DNA from: Streptomyces sp. B21-083
GTDB lineage: Bacteria; Actinomycetota; Actinomycetes; Streptomycetales; Streptomycetaceae
Direction of reading: 5' to 3'
Length of the DNA stretch: 64,000 nt
Assembly (NCBI RefSeq): GCF_036898825.1
Contig: NZ_JARUND010000001.1
Coordinates: 4,526,001-4,590,000 of the forward strand
Shown here: positions 8,711 to 16,731 of the stretch, piece by piece
How positions within the stretch are numbered: the stretch's first letter is position 1
Layout: each line of letters opens with the position of its first letter
Notes under the pieces: generated by a model
What the model was told of the DNA's origin: nothing
The model's input: the letters and a program-made list of their open reading frames with translations, nothing else
The model's database searches: none
Program-made: the position numbers and the translations under genes

Positions 8711-9686
8711 GACGTGTCCTTGCTCTGGGAACGGGTGGTGAAGGGGCGGGTGCCAGTCAGCTCGTCATAGACCGACAACGGCCGGCGCCCGACCTCGATC
8801 CGGCTGGCCGCGGCCCTGTTCAGCAGGGCCTGCAAAGGCCCGGATTCCTCACCGCGGGGACGCCCTTGACGGGGCAGGACGGGGGTGTCGCCGGTGGTCG
8901 TCCGACGCCCCTTGCCGGTGGGCAGGCCGTCCCAGTGCTTCTCCTCGACGACCCGCGCTCCGCGGCCGACCGCCCGTGGGTGCATGGCCAGCAAGGTCTC
9001 GCCGCTGGTATCGGGGGCGGTCGAATGCAGCATGACCTGCGACTTCGTGGCACGGATCTCGATCAGTTGGCGGGGTCGGACCTTACTGGCGGGTACTGAG
9101 TAGAGGTTGCCGCCGAAGGCCACCAGGCAGTCCCTGCCGACCGGCCGCAGATGCCGTTCGGCCACCAGATACGGGGTGGGCGGCAACGGCCGCAGAGCCG
9201 CGTGATCGCGGGCAGCCCGCTCGCCGATGACCTCCCGGTGCGTCTTGTGGATCTGAGCCCGCCGGTGCGGCACCCACGCGGTGAACGCGGCGTCCATCTC
9301 CTCGATGGAAGAGAAGGCCCGCCCGGACAGAACATGATCACGGACGATCAGCACCTGGCGTTCGACCCGGCCTTTTCCGGTGGGGCGGTAGGCAGCCAGC
9401 ACGTCGATGTCGAAGTCGTAGTGGCCGGCGAATCCGGCCGCCTCCGGATGCAGCGGAACCGCCTCACCAGGAGCGACGTGGCGGCGGACGACGGTCTTGG
9501 TGCGGTCGTAGACGATCGTCATCGGCGCCCCGCCGAAGTGCGCGAACGCCCGCCGGTGGCAGTCGAAGAACGTCTGCAGATCCTGGCTGGTGGTGAAACA
9601 GCAGAACGGATCACGCGAGTACGACAGAACCATGTGGAAGGAGTAGACCTTCGCGATGCCCATATGCGCGAGGATCTTCCCCTCGT
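8707..9686 (-). CDS. istA: IS21 transposase IstA, exon 2
   Basis: This is the C-terminal two thirds of the transposase, beginning inside the DDE core just after the first catalytic Asp (exon 1 ends VDWG). It continues KILAHMGIAKVYSFHM..., contains MTIVYDRTKTVV with the second Asp, and ends in a normal IstA tail. Joining exon 1 (12660-12222) to 9686 gives 1,419 nt, exactly 473 codons, with the junction reading GGT GAC GAG (G-D-E), the sequence expected for this family. Excision of the intron therefore restores a complete 472-residue protein. Confidence 0.88.
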
Positions 9687-9727
9687 GTCGGGTAGCGGGG
9701 ACGCATTGCTGCGTCCCCGCCCCCTCA

Positions 9728-9762
9728 GAACCGGGCGAGCGGGTTTCCCCGCACCTCGGCTC
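9728..9762 (-). ncRNA. Group II intron domain V
   Basis: On the minus strand this 35-nt segment begins GAGCCG, carries a GGGGAAACCC apical tetraloop-type hairpin and closes with CGGTTC. That is the catalytic domain V pattern of bacterial group II introns. It lies 42 nt from the deduced 3' splice site, leaving room for domain VI with its branch-point adenosine. Confidence 0.85.
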
Positions 9763-9780
9763 AAGCAAGCCCCATGGGCT

Positions 9781-11553
9781 TCACGAAAGTGCAGCAACTG
9801 CTGGCCTCCTGCGGCTGCGAGGCCGAAGCCTGCGGTGACAGGAGGCGTGCACGAGGCGTGTTCGGTCCGTGCTCGGCGCGTCAGGCCGTCCGTGGTGAGT
9901 GAGATAGTCGGCGGCTATCGCTCTCTTGACGACGTTCAGCCACCATCGTTCCCATTCCTGGGGCGATTGCGGGGGCTGATCGGCGGTGAGCAGGTGGTCC
10001 CCGCAGAGCGGACAGCGGCCGTCCTGCTTGGCGAGCAGGCGCAAGTTGTAGCTGTCCAGCGGGGGTTTGACCTTTCGTCGCCGCTTGACCCAGTAGTTCG
10101 TCAGGCCGGGGTCGTCGGGTGACGCCCCGCCTGCGATCAGCTGGTGCCGAACGATGTTCGTCCAGGAGAACTTGAGCAGAATGGGGATCTCGCCGCGGTC
10201 GTTGAGCACGTTGGCGCGATCTCCGAACACCCACCGGTCGTTCCTGAACTTGTTGAACCTGCCGAAGTAGCGGCGAGCGATCCACTTCTTCGACTTGTTG
10301 GGGTGCATGCGTCTGGCCCACCGGTAGGTGAGCCACCACACGTAGTGATCCAGCGCCGTGAAGATTCTGCTGGACACCACCCCCCGGTAGTAGGCAGCCC
10401 AGCCCCGCACGATCGGGTTGAGCTTGGCGATGACCGCCGTCGCGTTCAAGCCGCGCAGAGCGCGCACCTCGTCCGCGAGCCTGTTCCGGATGCGCCTGAC
10501 CGCCTCCGCACTTGGTTTGATCAGCAGCTTGCCGCGTCGATAGCGGCGGACGTTGAACCCGAGGAAGTTGAAGCCTTCTTCGAGGTGGACGATGCGCGTC
10601 TTGTCCTCGTTGAAGACCAGCCCCCGAGGCGCCAGCCACTGCGCAAGCTGTGCCTTGACCTGCTCGGACTGCTGTCTGGAGTGGCAGCAGGCGACCATGT
10701 CGTCGGCGTATCTCACCAAGATCGGAGAGCCCGCCACCACATCCCCGGCGTGTGTGCCGGTGGTGAGATAGCGGACCCCTGCGGCCTCCTCCAGCCCGTG
10801 GAGGGCCACGTTCATCAACAGCGGGCTGATCACACCGCCTTGAGGAGAGCCCTCCTCGGTCGGCGTGAACTGCCCTTTGTCGACCACTCCGGCCTTCAGC
10901 CACCGTTCGATCAGATCCCTGGCCGGGAACGAACCGAGCGAGTCGAGTAGCCGTGAGTGGCCGATCTTGTCGAACGCGGCGGACAGATCAGCGTCCAGGA
11001 TCCACAACCGGCGGGCGCGTGGCCCGCTGAGCGTGGAGAACAGGGAGCCGATCGCATCCGCGCAGCTTCGCCCGGGGCGGAACCCGTAGGAACGGGGCTC
11101 GAACCGGGCTTCCCACTCGGGTTCCAGTGCGCTGCGGACCCGCGCCTGATGGCACCGGTCCAAGATCACGGGAATGCCGAGCGGTCGCTGCTTTCCATTG
11201 GCCTTCGGAATGTACACACGGCGCACGGGCATGGGGTCCCAGGACGAACGCGTGCGGTGCACCCGCATCGCGACCGCCGCCCTGGCTTCGGGGGACAAAG
11301 CTGTCTCCCCGTCGATCCCGGCCGTCCGACGTCCAGCGTTGCGCTGAGTGACTTGCCGCACGCTGACCAGCGTGTTCGACCAGGACCTCAGCATCAGTTT
11401 CTGCAAGGACCGGACCTGAGCCCAGTCCTCTTCTCGTGTCGCCTTGAAGATCCTCCGCCGCAGCCTCACTACGTTCTCCTCGTGAGTGCGCCAGACGATG
11501 GCGTCCCAGTCGAGAACGTCCTCGGGTCCGTTCACCGCAATGGTGTCCAACAT
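9781..11553 (-). CDS. ltrA: Group II intron reverse transcriptase/maturase with HNH endonuclease
   Basis: 590 aa. The reverse transcriptase domain (about 60-350) has YGFRPGRS (156-163), [10 protein letters not shown] (186-195), [11 protein letters not shown] (236-246) and the catalytic YADD (282-285). The maturase domain X follows (about 370-480; GWAAYYRG at 384-391). The C-terminus is an HNH nuclease with CPLC (514-517) and HASCHRR (569-575). This is the complete set for intron splicing and target-primed mobility. The ATG at 11553 is about 0.67 kb inside the intron, the usual position within domain IV. The gene is uninterrupted. Confidence 0.95.
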   Translation of the reverse strand: MLDTIAVNGPEDVLDWDAIVWRTHEENVVRLRRRIFKATREEDWAQVRSLQKLMLRSWSNTLVSVRQVTQRNAGRRTAGIDGETALSPEARAAVAMRVHRTRSSWDPMPVRRVYIPKANGKQRPLGIPVILDRCHQARVRSALEPEWEARFEPRSYGFRPGRSCADAIGSLFSTLSGPRARRLWILDADLSAAFDKIGHSRLLDSLGSFPARDLIERWLKAGVVDKGQFTPTEEGSPQGGVISPLLMNVALHGLEEAAGVRYLTTGTHAGDVVAGSPILVRYADDMVACCHSRQQSEQVKAQLAQWLAPRGLVFNEDKTRIVHLEEGFNFLGFNVRRYRRGKLLIKPSAEAVRRIRNRLADEVRALRGLNATAVIAKLNPIVRGWAAYYRGVVSSRIFTALDHYVWWLTYRWARRMHPNKSKKWIARRYFGRFNKFRNDRWVFGDRANVLNDRGEIPILLKFSWTNIVRHQLIAGGASPDDPGLTNYWVKRRRKVKPPLDSYNLRLLAKQDGRCPLCGDHLLTADQPPQSPQEWERWWLNVVKRAIAADYLTHHGRPDAPSTDRTRLVHASCHRRLRPRSRRRPAVAALS

Positions 11554-12221
11554 GTCCCTCGGTTCGAGAGGCGCTCGGCCTCGGCGTTCAAAGGCTCACC
11601 AGCCCACGTCAGCGCCCTTTCGGGCCCGGTCGCCTGGACCGGCATCCGGCCGGTTCCCCGTGACAGCCGCCTGGAGAGGCAGCCGTGGTGTCACGAGTCC
11701 CGTTGCCTTTCGGCAGCCGGCATCCGCTTCTTGGGCATCCTGTCCCGCCGAGGGCTTCCGCCCCTCTTGCGATCGGCCTACCGAGCCAGATGGCCCGGAC
11801 CCCGACGGGGTTTCCACGTTCCGCGCATACGAGACGCGACCGGGGAGGGCGCCCCCTAAACCCCGGGACCAGCGGTGTTCTTGCGACCGACGGGGCAGGC
11901 TCCGGTCGCCGCTCGCCGCCTCTTCCAGCGGCCAGGTCCTATCACCCGGTGTTCTTTCCGTCTCCCCGGGCTTGTCGATGACGAGGCATCACAGGGGGTT
12001 CACTCGCGTTCGCCCGTCCGGCCTTCTCCTTGCCCGGTTGCTCCCCCTGACGGATCGGGGGCCCTTGGGCGTCTTCCCTGAGCTTCGCACCCTCTGCGGG
12101 CAGGACCCGCGAGCGCACGTCAGGGCGGAGATCGGTCTCGAACACTGACCGAGAACTACGCAACCGGCATGACCGGCCTCCAATCTGCGAGTTCACTCAT
12201 ATGCGCGACTTCGTGTCGCAC

Positions 12222-12660
12222 CACCCCAGTCGACCTGGGCCTGGGCCCCTGGAATCACCTCGAACCGGCGGTGCATGCCCGCGAGTTCCCGCGGCGTGAT
12301 CCCCAGTTCCTCGGCGACCCTCGGACGGGCTTCCTGGACGTAGAGCTTGACCCGCTGATAGTTGCCCGTGAACCCGTACTCCCTGGCCAGGCGCTCGTGG
12401 ATGACCGCGGCCTTCAGCAGGATCTCTGCCCGAAGCATCGAATCGATCAGGGGCGCGAACTCGTCGATCACCCTCGCCAACGACCGCCCGTTCGTCGACC
12501 GCCGCGGCGGAGTCGCCGGACCCGGCGCCGAGAGATACTTGCGGACCGTTTTACGGTCCAGCCCGGTCTCCCTGGAAATCTCCGACAGGCTCATCGCCCC
12601 GGACTCCAACAGGCCACGAAAACGCCGCAGTTCCAACCAGCGACGTGGATCCAAGACCAC
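12222..12660 (-). CDS. istA: IS21 transposase IstA, exon 1
   Basis: The N-terminal part contains the helix-turn-helix (SLSEISRETGLDRKTVRKYL) and the beginning of the catalytic core up to AQVDWG, which includes the first DDE Asp. It is interrupted after the first base of the next codon by the group II intron at 12221. The start is taken as GTG 12660 (VVLDPRRWLE), the usual beginning of this family; an extension to 12684 would add eight Gly-rich residues. Interruption at the conserved core is typical for introns that home into transposase genes. Confidence 0.87.
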
Positions 12661-12783
12661 CGCCGACCACCCTCCGCCACCCACACCGACATGCAGCAGA
12701 GTGCCGAACCCGGCCCCTCAACACGTCAAGAACTGGGGACGTTCATCCGTACGCGGGTGGGGACGTTCATGTGTACGCCGACA

Positions 12784-13088
12784 CCGCCCAAGTCAATGAG
12801 GTCGTCGCCTGGATCTGGGACAGAGATCTGATCCCGTTCCTGGAAGAGCTCGCCGCCGACTACCGGGGATGGGACAGTGAACGGAGCTGGCAGACCAACG
12901 ACCCTGACCTCGCCGTGTCAGCCGTCTTCCGGTCAGGCGGCCACGTCGGACTGACCTGGACCTTGCGGCCATAGCCGAAGGCCGGCGGCGGCTGGAGTGC
13001 CTCGGTGACCACCTGGCTGGAGGCCGGTGAGCAGATGGCTTCCCTGGCGGCCGATGTCCGGCACTTCCTCGCCGGGGAGCCGCAGTGA
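12784..13088 (+). pseudogene. DUF6228 family gene, 3' part, with amber mutation
   Basis: This is the continuation of the gene that starts at 7730. After the duplicated CCGCC the frame reads QVNEVVAWIWDRDLIPFLEE... through TWTLRP, then meets TAG at 12972-12974. It continues in the same frame (PKAGGGWSASVTTWLEAGEQ...) to the natural TGA at 13086-13088. The TAG most likely replaces a Trp TGG. The nonsense mutation fits relaxed selection after the IS21 insertion. The natural stop overlaps the GTG start of the next gene (GTGA). Confidence 0.8.
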
Positions 13089-13585
13089 CAACCGGCATAC
13101 GAATCACCTGGACGCTAGAGGCACATGGGTGGGCCGACTGCGTCGTTGAGGACCACCATGCGAAAGCGGAGCTGACAGCGTCCTACATCAGCAACGCGCC
13201 CGAGGAGTTCCTGACGGCGGTGGCCCGGCTCGTCGCGGGCGAGACGGAAGCCCGCGCCCAGTTTGAAGCCGAGCCGACCGCATACCGGTGGATTTTCTAC
13301 CGCGAAGCTGCGGATGTCTGGATTCGCCTGCTGGAACTACGTCGCGGCAGCGACCACGACAACCGGGGAACCGAGATCTGGTCGTCTCAAGTCCCTATCG
13401 ATGCACTCAGCCGAGCTGTGGTCCGCTGCTTCGACGAGGTGGCTCGGACCTACGGCGAGAGCGGCTACCGAGGCAAATGGGGCGAGCACTTCCCTCGAAC
13501 CGAGCTCGAAGCCTTGAGACGTCTCTGGCACGCTCACCGCCACGACGATGGGAATAGCCACAGCGCCACTGCTCAGGTTGAGTGA
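13085..13585 (+). CDS. Hypothetical protein, coupled to DUF6228 gene
   Basis: 166 aa, not recognised. It is soluble, with no signal peptide or membrane segment; a VEDHHAKAEL region lies near the N-terminus and a Trp/Arg-rich C-terminal half follows. The GTG start overlaps the stop of the DUF6228 gene by four bases, so the pair were translationally coupled and probably act together. With the upstream gene broken by IS21 and an amber codon, expression now depends on other signals. The C-terminus ends inside the left arm of a hairpin module (13574-13588), so that repeat supplies the last codons and the stop. Confidence 0.65.
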   Translation: MTTGIRITWTLEAHGWADCVVEDHHAKAELTASYISNAPEEFLTAVARLVAGETEARAQFEAEPTAYRWIFYREAADVWIRLLELRRGSDHDNRGTEIWSSQVPIDALSRAVVRCFDEVARTYGESGYRGKWGEHFPRTELEALRRLWHAHRHDDGNSHSATAQVE

Positions 13586-13667
13586 GACAGACCAGCCATC
13601 ACCGTCTCACTCAACCTGAACCACCCCAGGTCACGGCTTCACGATGGCCCACGTCTAGTGAGACAGG
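13574..13667. repeat. Hairpin module A (arms 13574-13588 and 13604-13618 plus third copy)
   Basis: Perfect 15-bp inverted arms CAGGTTGAGTGAGAC / GTCTCACTCAACCTG are followed by a stretch containing CACGATG and then a third, direct copy of the arm core (GTCTAGTGAGACAGG). A related module with the same layout lies at 15347-15442. The outer arm bases differ between modules but remain paired. It could be a terminator, a protein-binding array or a transposon end. Further inverted repeats follow at 13690-13721 (GATGTCCGG / CCGGACATC). Confidence 0.7.
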
Positions 13668-13867
13668 TCATCTGCTGTCCTGTCTCTGTGATGTCCGGCC
13701 GTCTCGAGATCTCCGGACATCTGAGCTGACGTCTCAGTCATCTCCGGGCATTTGGTGGGGTCTCGGTCTTCCCCGGGTACGCGGCTCTGCGCTGTCCACG
13801 GTCGTCGTGGCTCGTCGGCGTCGTACCGGAGGCCCGGATGGGTGCGTGTGAGGTGTCGGCGGAGGAC

Positions 13868-14177
13868 ATCGAGCTTGGAGTACGTCAGAGCAGGCGGGGT
13901 CCGTGATCGGGGGCCTCTGGGGCGCCTGTGGTCGGTCCGGTTCGAGTCGGTACGACCCGAGCGCCGGTTCCCGGCGTTCCGGGGCCAGGGCAACTGGTGC
14001 GGCTGGTACTGGTCGGCAACATGCGGCGGGCATGTGGGCTACGAGTCGTGGCTGGAGCGTGATCGATGCTGTTCGACTTCGACCCGCTGGTGGCCGGTAT
14101 GTCCTCCCAGCCGTTCCGGCTGTCCTGGGCTGGGCCGGACGGGAAGCGGGTGCGGCACACGCCGGACTTCTTCCCCC
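13868..14177 (+). pseudogene. TnsA-like transposase endonuclease remnant
   Basis: One frame gives WSVRFESVRPERRFPAFRG and then HVGYESWLERD, the N-terminal half of the TnsA-like PD-(D/E)XK endonuclease found in Streptomyces heteromeric transposons. At about 14064 the signal shifts frame and continues MLFDFDPLVAGMSSQPF and RVRHTPDFF, then stops matching at about 14177. The last catalytic residues, the C-terminal half and all partner genes (TnsB, TnsC, TniQ types) are absent. It is a decayed fragment with at least one frameshift and a large 3' deletion. Confidence 0.6.
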
Positions 14178-14253
14178 CGGACCGATGGCACGGCCTGGCC
14201 CAGCGCCACTACCGGTTTTCCCGTCGCGCCGAACTCCTGAATCTGGCCCCCAC

Positions 14254-14560
14254 CATGTCGACAACGGATCCGGACCGGGCAGCACCCTGGCTACTCGCCG
14301 CCGGCTATCCCGAACGTGTCGCACTGATCAGCCTGTTCGCCTCTGCCCCACGGAGGCAGTTGGCCGCCAGCGACGACCTCATCCTCTTACCGACGCCGTC
14401 GCCGAATTTGACCGGAGTTTCCCCACCGAGGCGCGGCTTCGCGGCACCAGCCGCACCTGGCTCGGCAAGACCGTCGCCGCCACGGCCAAGCAGATCGAAA
14501 CCCTCCTGTCCGCTCCCGGGGAGCACACCCCCACATCCAACAGAGGCAAGTACGCCTTGA
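14254..14560 (+). pseudogene. Degenerate coding segment of unknown origin
   Basis: From ATG 14254 one frame reads MSTTDPDRAAPWLLAAGYPE to about 14390 (AASDDLI). The better coding signal then switches to the frame LTDAVAEFDRSFPTEARLRG to about 14545. Third-position GC bias is clear in both pieces, which suggests one former gene with a frameshift. I recognise no family. It could instead be an accidental fusion to the TnsA-like remnant just upstream. Confidence 0.3.
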
Positions 14561-14590
14561 CAATCCTGAACTGTCAAGGCGTACTTGCCT
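14544..14590. promoter_or_regulatory. 19-bp perfect inverted repeat abutting the Clp-N gene start
   Basis: AGGCAAGTACGCCTTGACA (14544-14562) and its exact complement (14572-14590) enclose a 9-nt loop. The ATG of the next gene is at 14592, so there is no room for a ribosome binding site unless the transcript is leaderless. The left arm contains TTGACA (14557-14562), a perfect -35 hexamer; the -10 region would fall in the right arm. This suggests an operator overlapping a leaderless promoter, or alternatively a terminator for upstream transcription. Confidence 0.55.
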
Positions 14591-14591
14591 T

Positions 14592-15290
14592 ATGTCTCTT
14601 CCAGACCTGGACGATCTGATCGCGGAAGTCGACCGGAGATGCGACACCGCACACCGCCCCGGCGGACAAGAACAGCCCGACTGGCTTGCCCTGCTGACTG
14701 TCGCCGCCCAACTCGCAGGCCAGATGCAGGCGCTGGCCGACGACCTAGTCGAGGACTACGTCGAGCACTGCCGGATGCACGGCTCCTCATGGACCGACAT
14801 CGGTGGCGCCTTGGGCGTGACCCGACAGGCAGTGCAGCAGCGCTTCCACGCACCGCACAAGCGCTACAGCCCCGAGACGATGACCGACGATCTCCGCCAG
14901 GCGATGGTCCACGTCAAGCAGGCGGCGGTGCACCACCGCAACAACTACATCGGCACCGAGCACCTGTTGTGGGGTCTGACCGCGGAGGACAACAGCGCCA
15001 CCCGGCTCCTGCAGACCACCGGCGTCTCACCGGAAGCGGTCCACCAATCCGTCGGAACCCGACTGAGCATGGGGGCATCTCAGGCAGCCGAACGGATCGC
15101 CTGGACTCCCTACTCCCGCAAGGCCATCGACATCGCGGAGGCACGGTCCGAGCAGCACGGATCCGACCGCATCGACTGCGAGGACCTGCTGATCGGCCTT
15201 GCCCAGGTCGGCCGCGGAGTGGCCGCCGACGTCCTGACCGAGGCCGGCTTCGACCCGGCCGCCCTCGACGCCACCCCTGCCGGCGCCTGA
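14592..15290 (+). CDS. Clp N-terminal domain protein with helix-turn-helix
   Basis: 232 aa. The N-terminal ~75 residues include a helix-turn-helix-like segment (SWTDIGGALGVTRQAVQQRF, about 57-76). The rest holds two repeats of the ClpA/ClpC N-domain (AVHHRNNYIGTEHLLWGLTA about 113-132; DRIDCEDLLIGLAQ about 197-210). There is no AAA+ ATPase. Stand-alone Clp-N proteins may act as adaptors for ClpC or as regulators; the added DNA-binding segment favours a regulator (inference). The start directly abuts a 19-bp palindrome with no visible ribosome binding site. The gene is followed by hairpin module B. Confidence 0.75.
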   Translation: MSLPDLDDLIAEVDRRCDTAHRPGGQEQPDWLALLTVAAQLAGQMQALADDLVEDYVEHCRMHGSSWTDIGGALGVTRQAVQQRFHAPHKRYSPETMTDDLRQAMVHVKQAAVHHRNNYIGTEHLLWGLTAEDNSATRLLQTTGVSPEAVHQSVGTRLSMGASQAAERIAWTPYSRKAIDIAEARSEQHGSDRIDCEDLLIGLAQVGRGVAADVLTEAGFDPAALDATPAGA

Positions 15291-15346
15291 GCCCATCGCC
15301 GCCCCGGCGACTGCTACCTGACGACTGCGAGAGAACGGCCTCCTGC

Positions 15347-15442
15347 CCGGACTTAAGTGACACACACCGACGAATTGCGTCTCACTCAAGTCCGGACACC
15401 GCAGGTCAGCGCAGCACGATGCCCGGACTTATCTGGGACAGG
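15347..15442. repeat. Hairpin module B, related to module A
   Basis: Arms at 15347-15363 (CCGGACTTAAGTGACAC) and 15379-15395 (GTCTCACTCAAGTCCGG) pair with two mismatches. They are followed by GCAGGTCA...CACGATG and a third, direct arm-like copy (CCCGGACTTATCTGGGACAGG without its last base). Order, spacing and the GTCTCACTCAA core match module A at 13574-13667, while outer arm positions changed on both sides so that pairing is kept. It lies between the Clp-N gene and the NUDIX gene. Confidence 0.65.
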
Positions 15443-15448
15443 ACAATA

Positions 15449-15490
15449 GATGTCGTATTTGCGTGACAACTGTCGTCATCCGCGTGCGGC
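15449..15490. repeat. Possible Tn7/Tn5053-like transposon end
   Basis: Two adjacent copies of a TGTCGT..T.GCGTG pattern occur: TGTCGTATTTGCGTGACAAC followed at once by TGTCGTCATCCGCGTG. Iterated TGTCG...GTGACA sites are the TnsB-binding pattern at ends of Tn7-like and related elements. With a TnsA-like remnant 1.3 kb to the left, this may be a leftover end. No partner end was identified, so the call is tentative. Confidence 0.35.
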
Positions 15491-15573
15491 CTCCTAGTGC
15501 AGGTGCCTTTGGTCCGGCCTCCGCGAGTCGCCGAGAAGCGGCGTTGTCGGTGGTCTCTGCCAAGGTGTGCGTC

Positions 15574-16074
15574 GTGGATGAATTGGTGGAGCGTGTCGAC
15601 GGTCAAGATCGTGTGCTGGGGGTGGTCAGCCGCCGGCAGGCCATCCGGGAGCGTTGGCTGCACCGGGTCGCCGTGACGGTGTGTCTTGATGAGGGTGGGC
15701 GGATCCTCGTTCACCGGCGGTCGGAGCAGCTGTCGCGCTTCCCCGGGATCCATGAGGTCATGGTCGGTGGTGCCGTGGCGGTCGGCGAGTCCTATGAACA
15801 GGCCGCCGCGCGGGAGCTGGCCGAAGAGCTGGGCATCCGTGTGCTGCCACGCCTGCTGTTCACGTTCCTCAACCGCAGCGGTTTGAGCCCTCACTGGCTT
15901 GGCGTACACGAAGCCGTGGTGCCGGACACGGTGGCCGCCGATCCCGATGAGGTCGCCTGGCATGGCTGGCTAAGCGAGCCGGAGCTGCGGTCGGCCCTGC
16001 TGGAGTGGCGCTTCACCCCCGACAGCCACGAAGCCTTCAACCGGTATCTCGCGTTCCGGACCGCGCGGTACTGA
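15574..16074 (+). CDS. NUDIX hydrolase
   Basis: About 166 aa from GTG 15574. The Nudix box GGAVAVGESYEQAAARELAE followed by ELG fits G-x5-E-x7-REUXEEXGU. The N-terminal VDELVERVDGQDRVLGVVSR leader is typical of the IDI-like Nudix branch that includes isopentenyl-diphosphate isomerase relatives and YfcD-type hydrolases, so the substrate is uncertain. GTG 15574 is preceded by AAGG (15562-15565) at a suitable distance. An upstream ATG at 15463 is in frame but would translate the repeat sequences before the gene, so I do not favour it. The gene seems monocistronic. Confidence 0.8.
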   Translation: MDELVERVDGQDRVLGVVSRRQAIRERWLHRVAVTVCLDEGGRILVHRRSEQLSRFPGIHEVMVGGAVAVGESYEQAAARELAEELGIRVLPRLLFTFLNRSGLSPHWLGVHEAVVPDTVAADPDEVAWHGWLSEPELRSALLEWRFTPDSHEAFNRYLAFRTARY

Positions 16075-16233
16075 CCTTGCCTTCTCGCGGGCTGGGGGCG
16101 CCTGGTTGAGGCCAACGCGCCTTGCGAGAGCGGCTGTTCGCGATAGGGGGCGAGTGCGGATGTGAGCTTCTTCCGCTTTGACGGACACCATTGGTGTGGT
16201 GGTCAAGCTGCGAGTGCGGTCTCGTGAATTAGG

Positions 16234-16410
16234 CTACGCGGTGAGTTCGGTGGGCAGGACGGTCCGGTGGGTTTCTGACCCGATCGGGTGGCGGCGGGCC
16301 TTGGCCAGGAGCTCGTAGCCCACGTAGCGGCAGGCCTCAGTCCATTCGTTCTGCTCGGCCAGGGCCGCGCCGACGAGCCAGAACGGCGGTGCGTCTGCGG
16401 AGATGCCGAC
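16234..16410 (-). pseudogene. IS256-family transposase C-terminal remnant
   Basis: On the minus strand the frame ending at TAG 16236-16234 reads ALAEQNEWTEACRYVGYELL and ends HRTVLPTELTA. This is the conserved C-terminal tail of actinobacterial IS256-type transposases. Only about 55 codons remain, with no DDE residues and no intact ends. It is unrelated in position to the IS256 scrap at 5.3 kb. Confidence 0.6.
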
Positions 16411-16682
16411 CATTCCCTGGACGCAACCTCCTGCCGCGCAGGCAATCCTGACCTTCTGTACACGTGTATGGCTGCGTCCGGGTCATGCGCAGGCACGTTT
16501 TGGAGAGTTCCAGTCCTGCATGGGACTCGAACGGTGGCGATCGGTCCTTGAACCTGGCGAGTTGGGCATTTCCGTCCGATCTGAGCCGGTATCGATGCGA
16601 GCCACGCGTCGCCGCTTACTGATCTCGCTCATCAATCGGTCGATGACTGAACAGCGGTACGTCGCAAGCGAGGTGAACCGCA
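16411..16682. other. Intergenic stretch without recognised gene
   Basis: Between the IS256 remnant and the ArsR operator I see no supported coding region on either strand. The short open frames here lack a ribosome binding site, and codon bias is poor. It probably contains leftover insertion sequence and the upstream promoter region of the ArsR-MFS operon. Confidence 0.5.
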
Positions 16683-16720
16683 AAGAGTTCTTCGCGAAAA
16701 TCTCTTTGCGAAGAACTCTT
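16683..16720. promoter_or_regulatory. Palindromic operator upstream of ArsR-type gene
   Basis: AAGAGTTCTTCGC (16683-16695) and GCGAAGAACTCTT (16708-16720) are perfect 13-bp inverted arms separated by 12 nt. The right arm ends 11 bp before the regulator start. The position and symmetry are those expected for autoregulation by the winged-helix repressor encoded immediately downstream. Confidence 0.7.
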
Positions 16721-16731
16721 CGCGGATTACC

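Larger units (their letters stand above)
9687..12221 (-). mobile_element. Group II intron inserted in istA, 2,535 bp
   Basis: On the minus strand the intron begins GTGCGACACG at 12221 (bacterial group II consensus GUGYG) and ends CTACCCGAC at 9687. A domain V hairpin lies at 9762-9728 and a stem typical of domain VI follows. About 670 nt of structured 5' RNA precede the intron-encoded protein (12221-11554). The edges were set by intron consensus plus exact restoration of the istA frame. It is a retroelement nested inside a DNA transposon. No obvious damage is seen, so it could still splice and move. Confidence 0.9.
7886..12783 (-). mobile_element. IS21-family element carrying a group II intron
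   Basis: The ends are short inverted repeats TGTCGGCGTAC at 7886 and its complement ending at 12783. Inside the ends are iterated sites related to GGGGACGTTCATSYGTAC: two at the right (12735-12776) and one at the left (about 7917-7936). Such multiple terminal repeats are usual for IS21. A 5-bp duplication CCGCC flanks it (7881-7885 and 12784-12788). It carries istA (split by an intron) and istB on the minus strand. Without the intron it would be about 2.36 kb, a normal IS21 size. Confidence 0.9.

Noticed and set aside
15463..15573. Upstream start (ATG 15463) for the NUDIX protein
   Set aside because: It would translate repeat sequence resembling a transposon end; GTG 15574 matches the family start.
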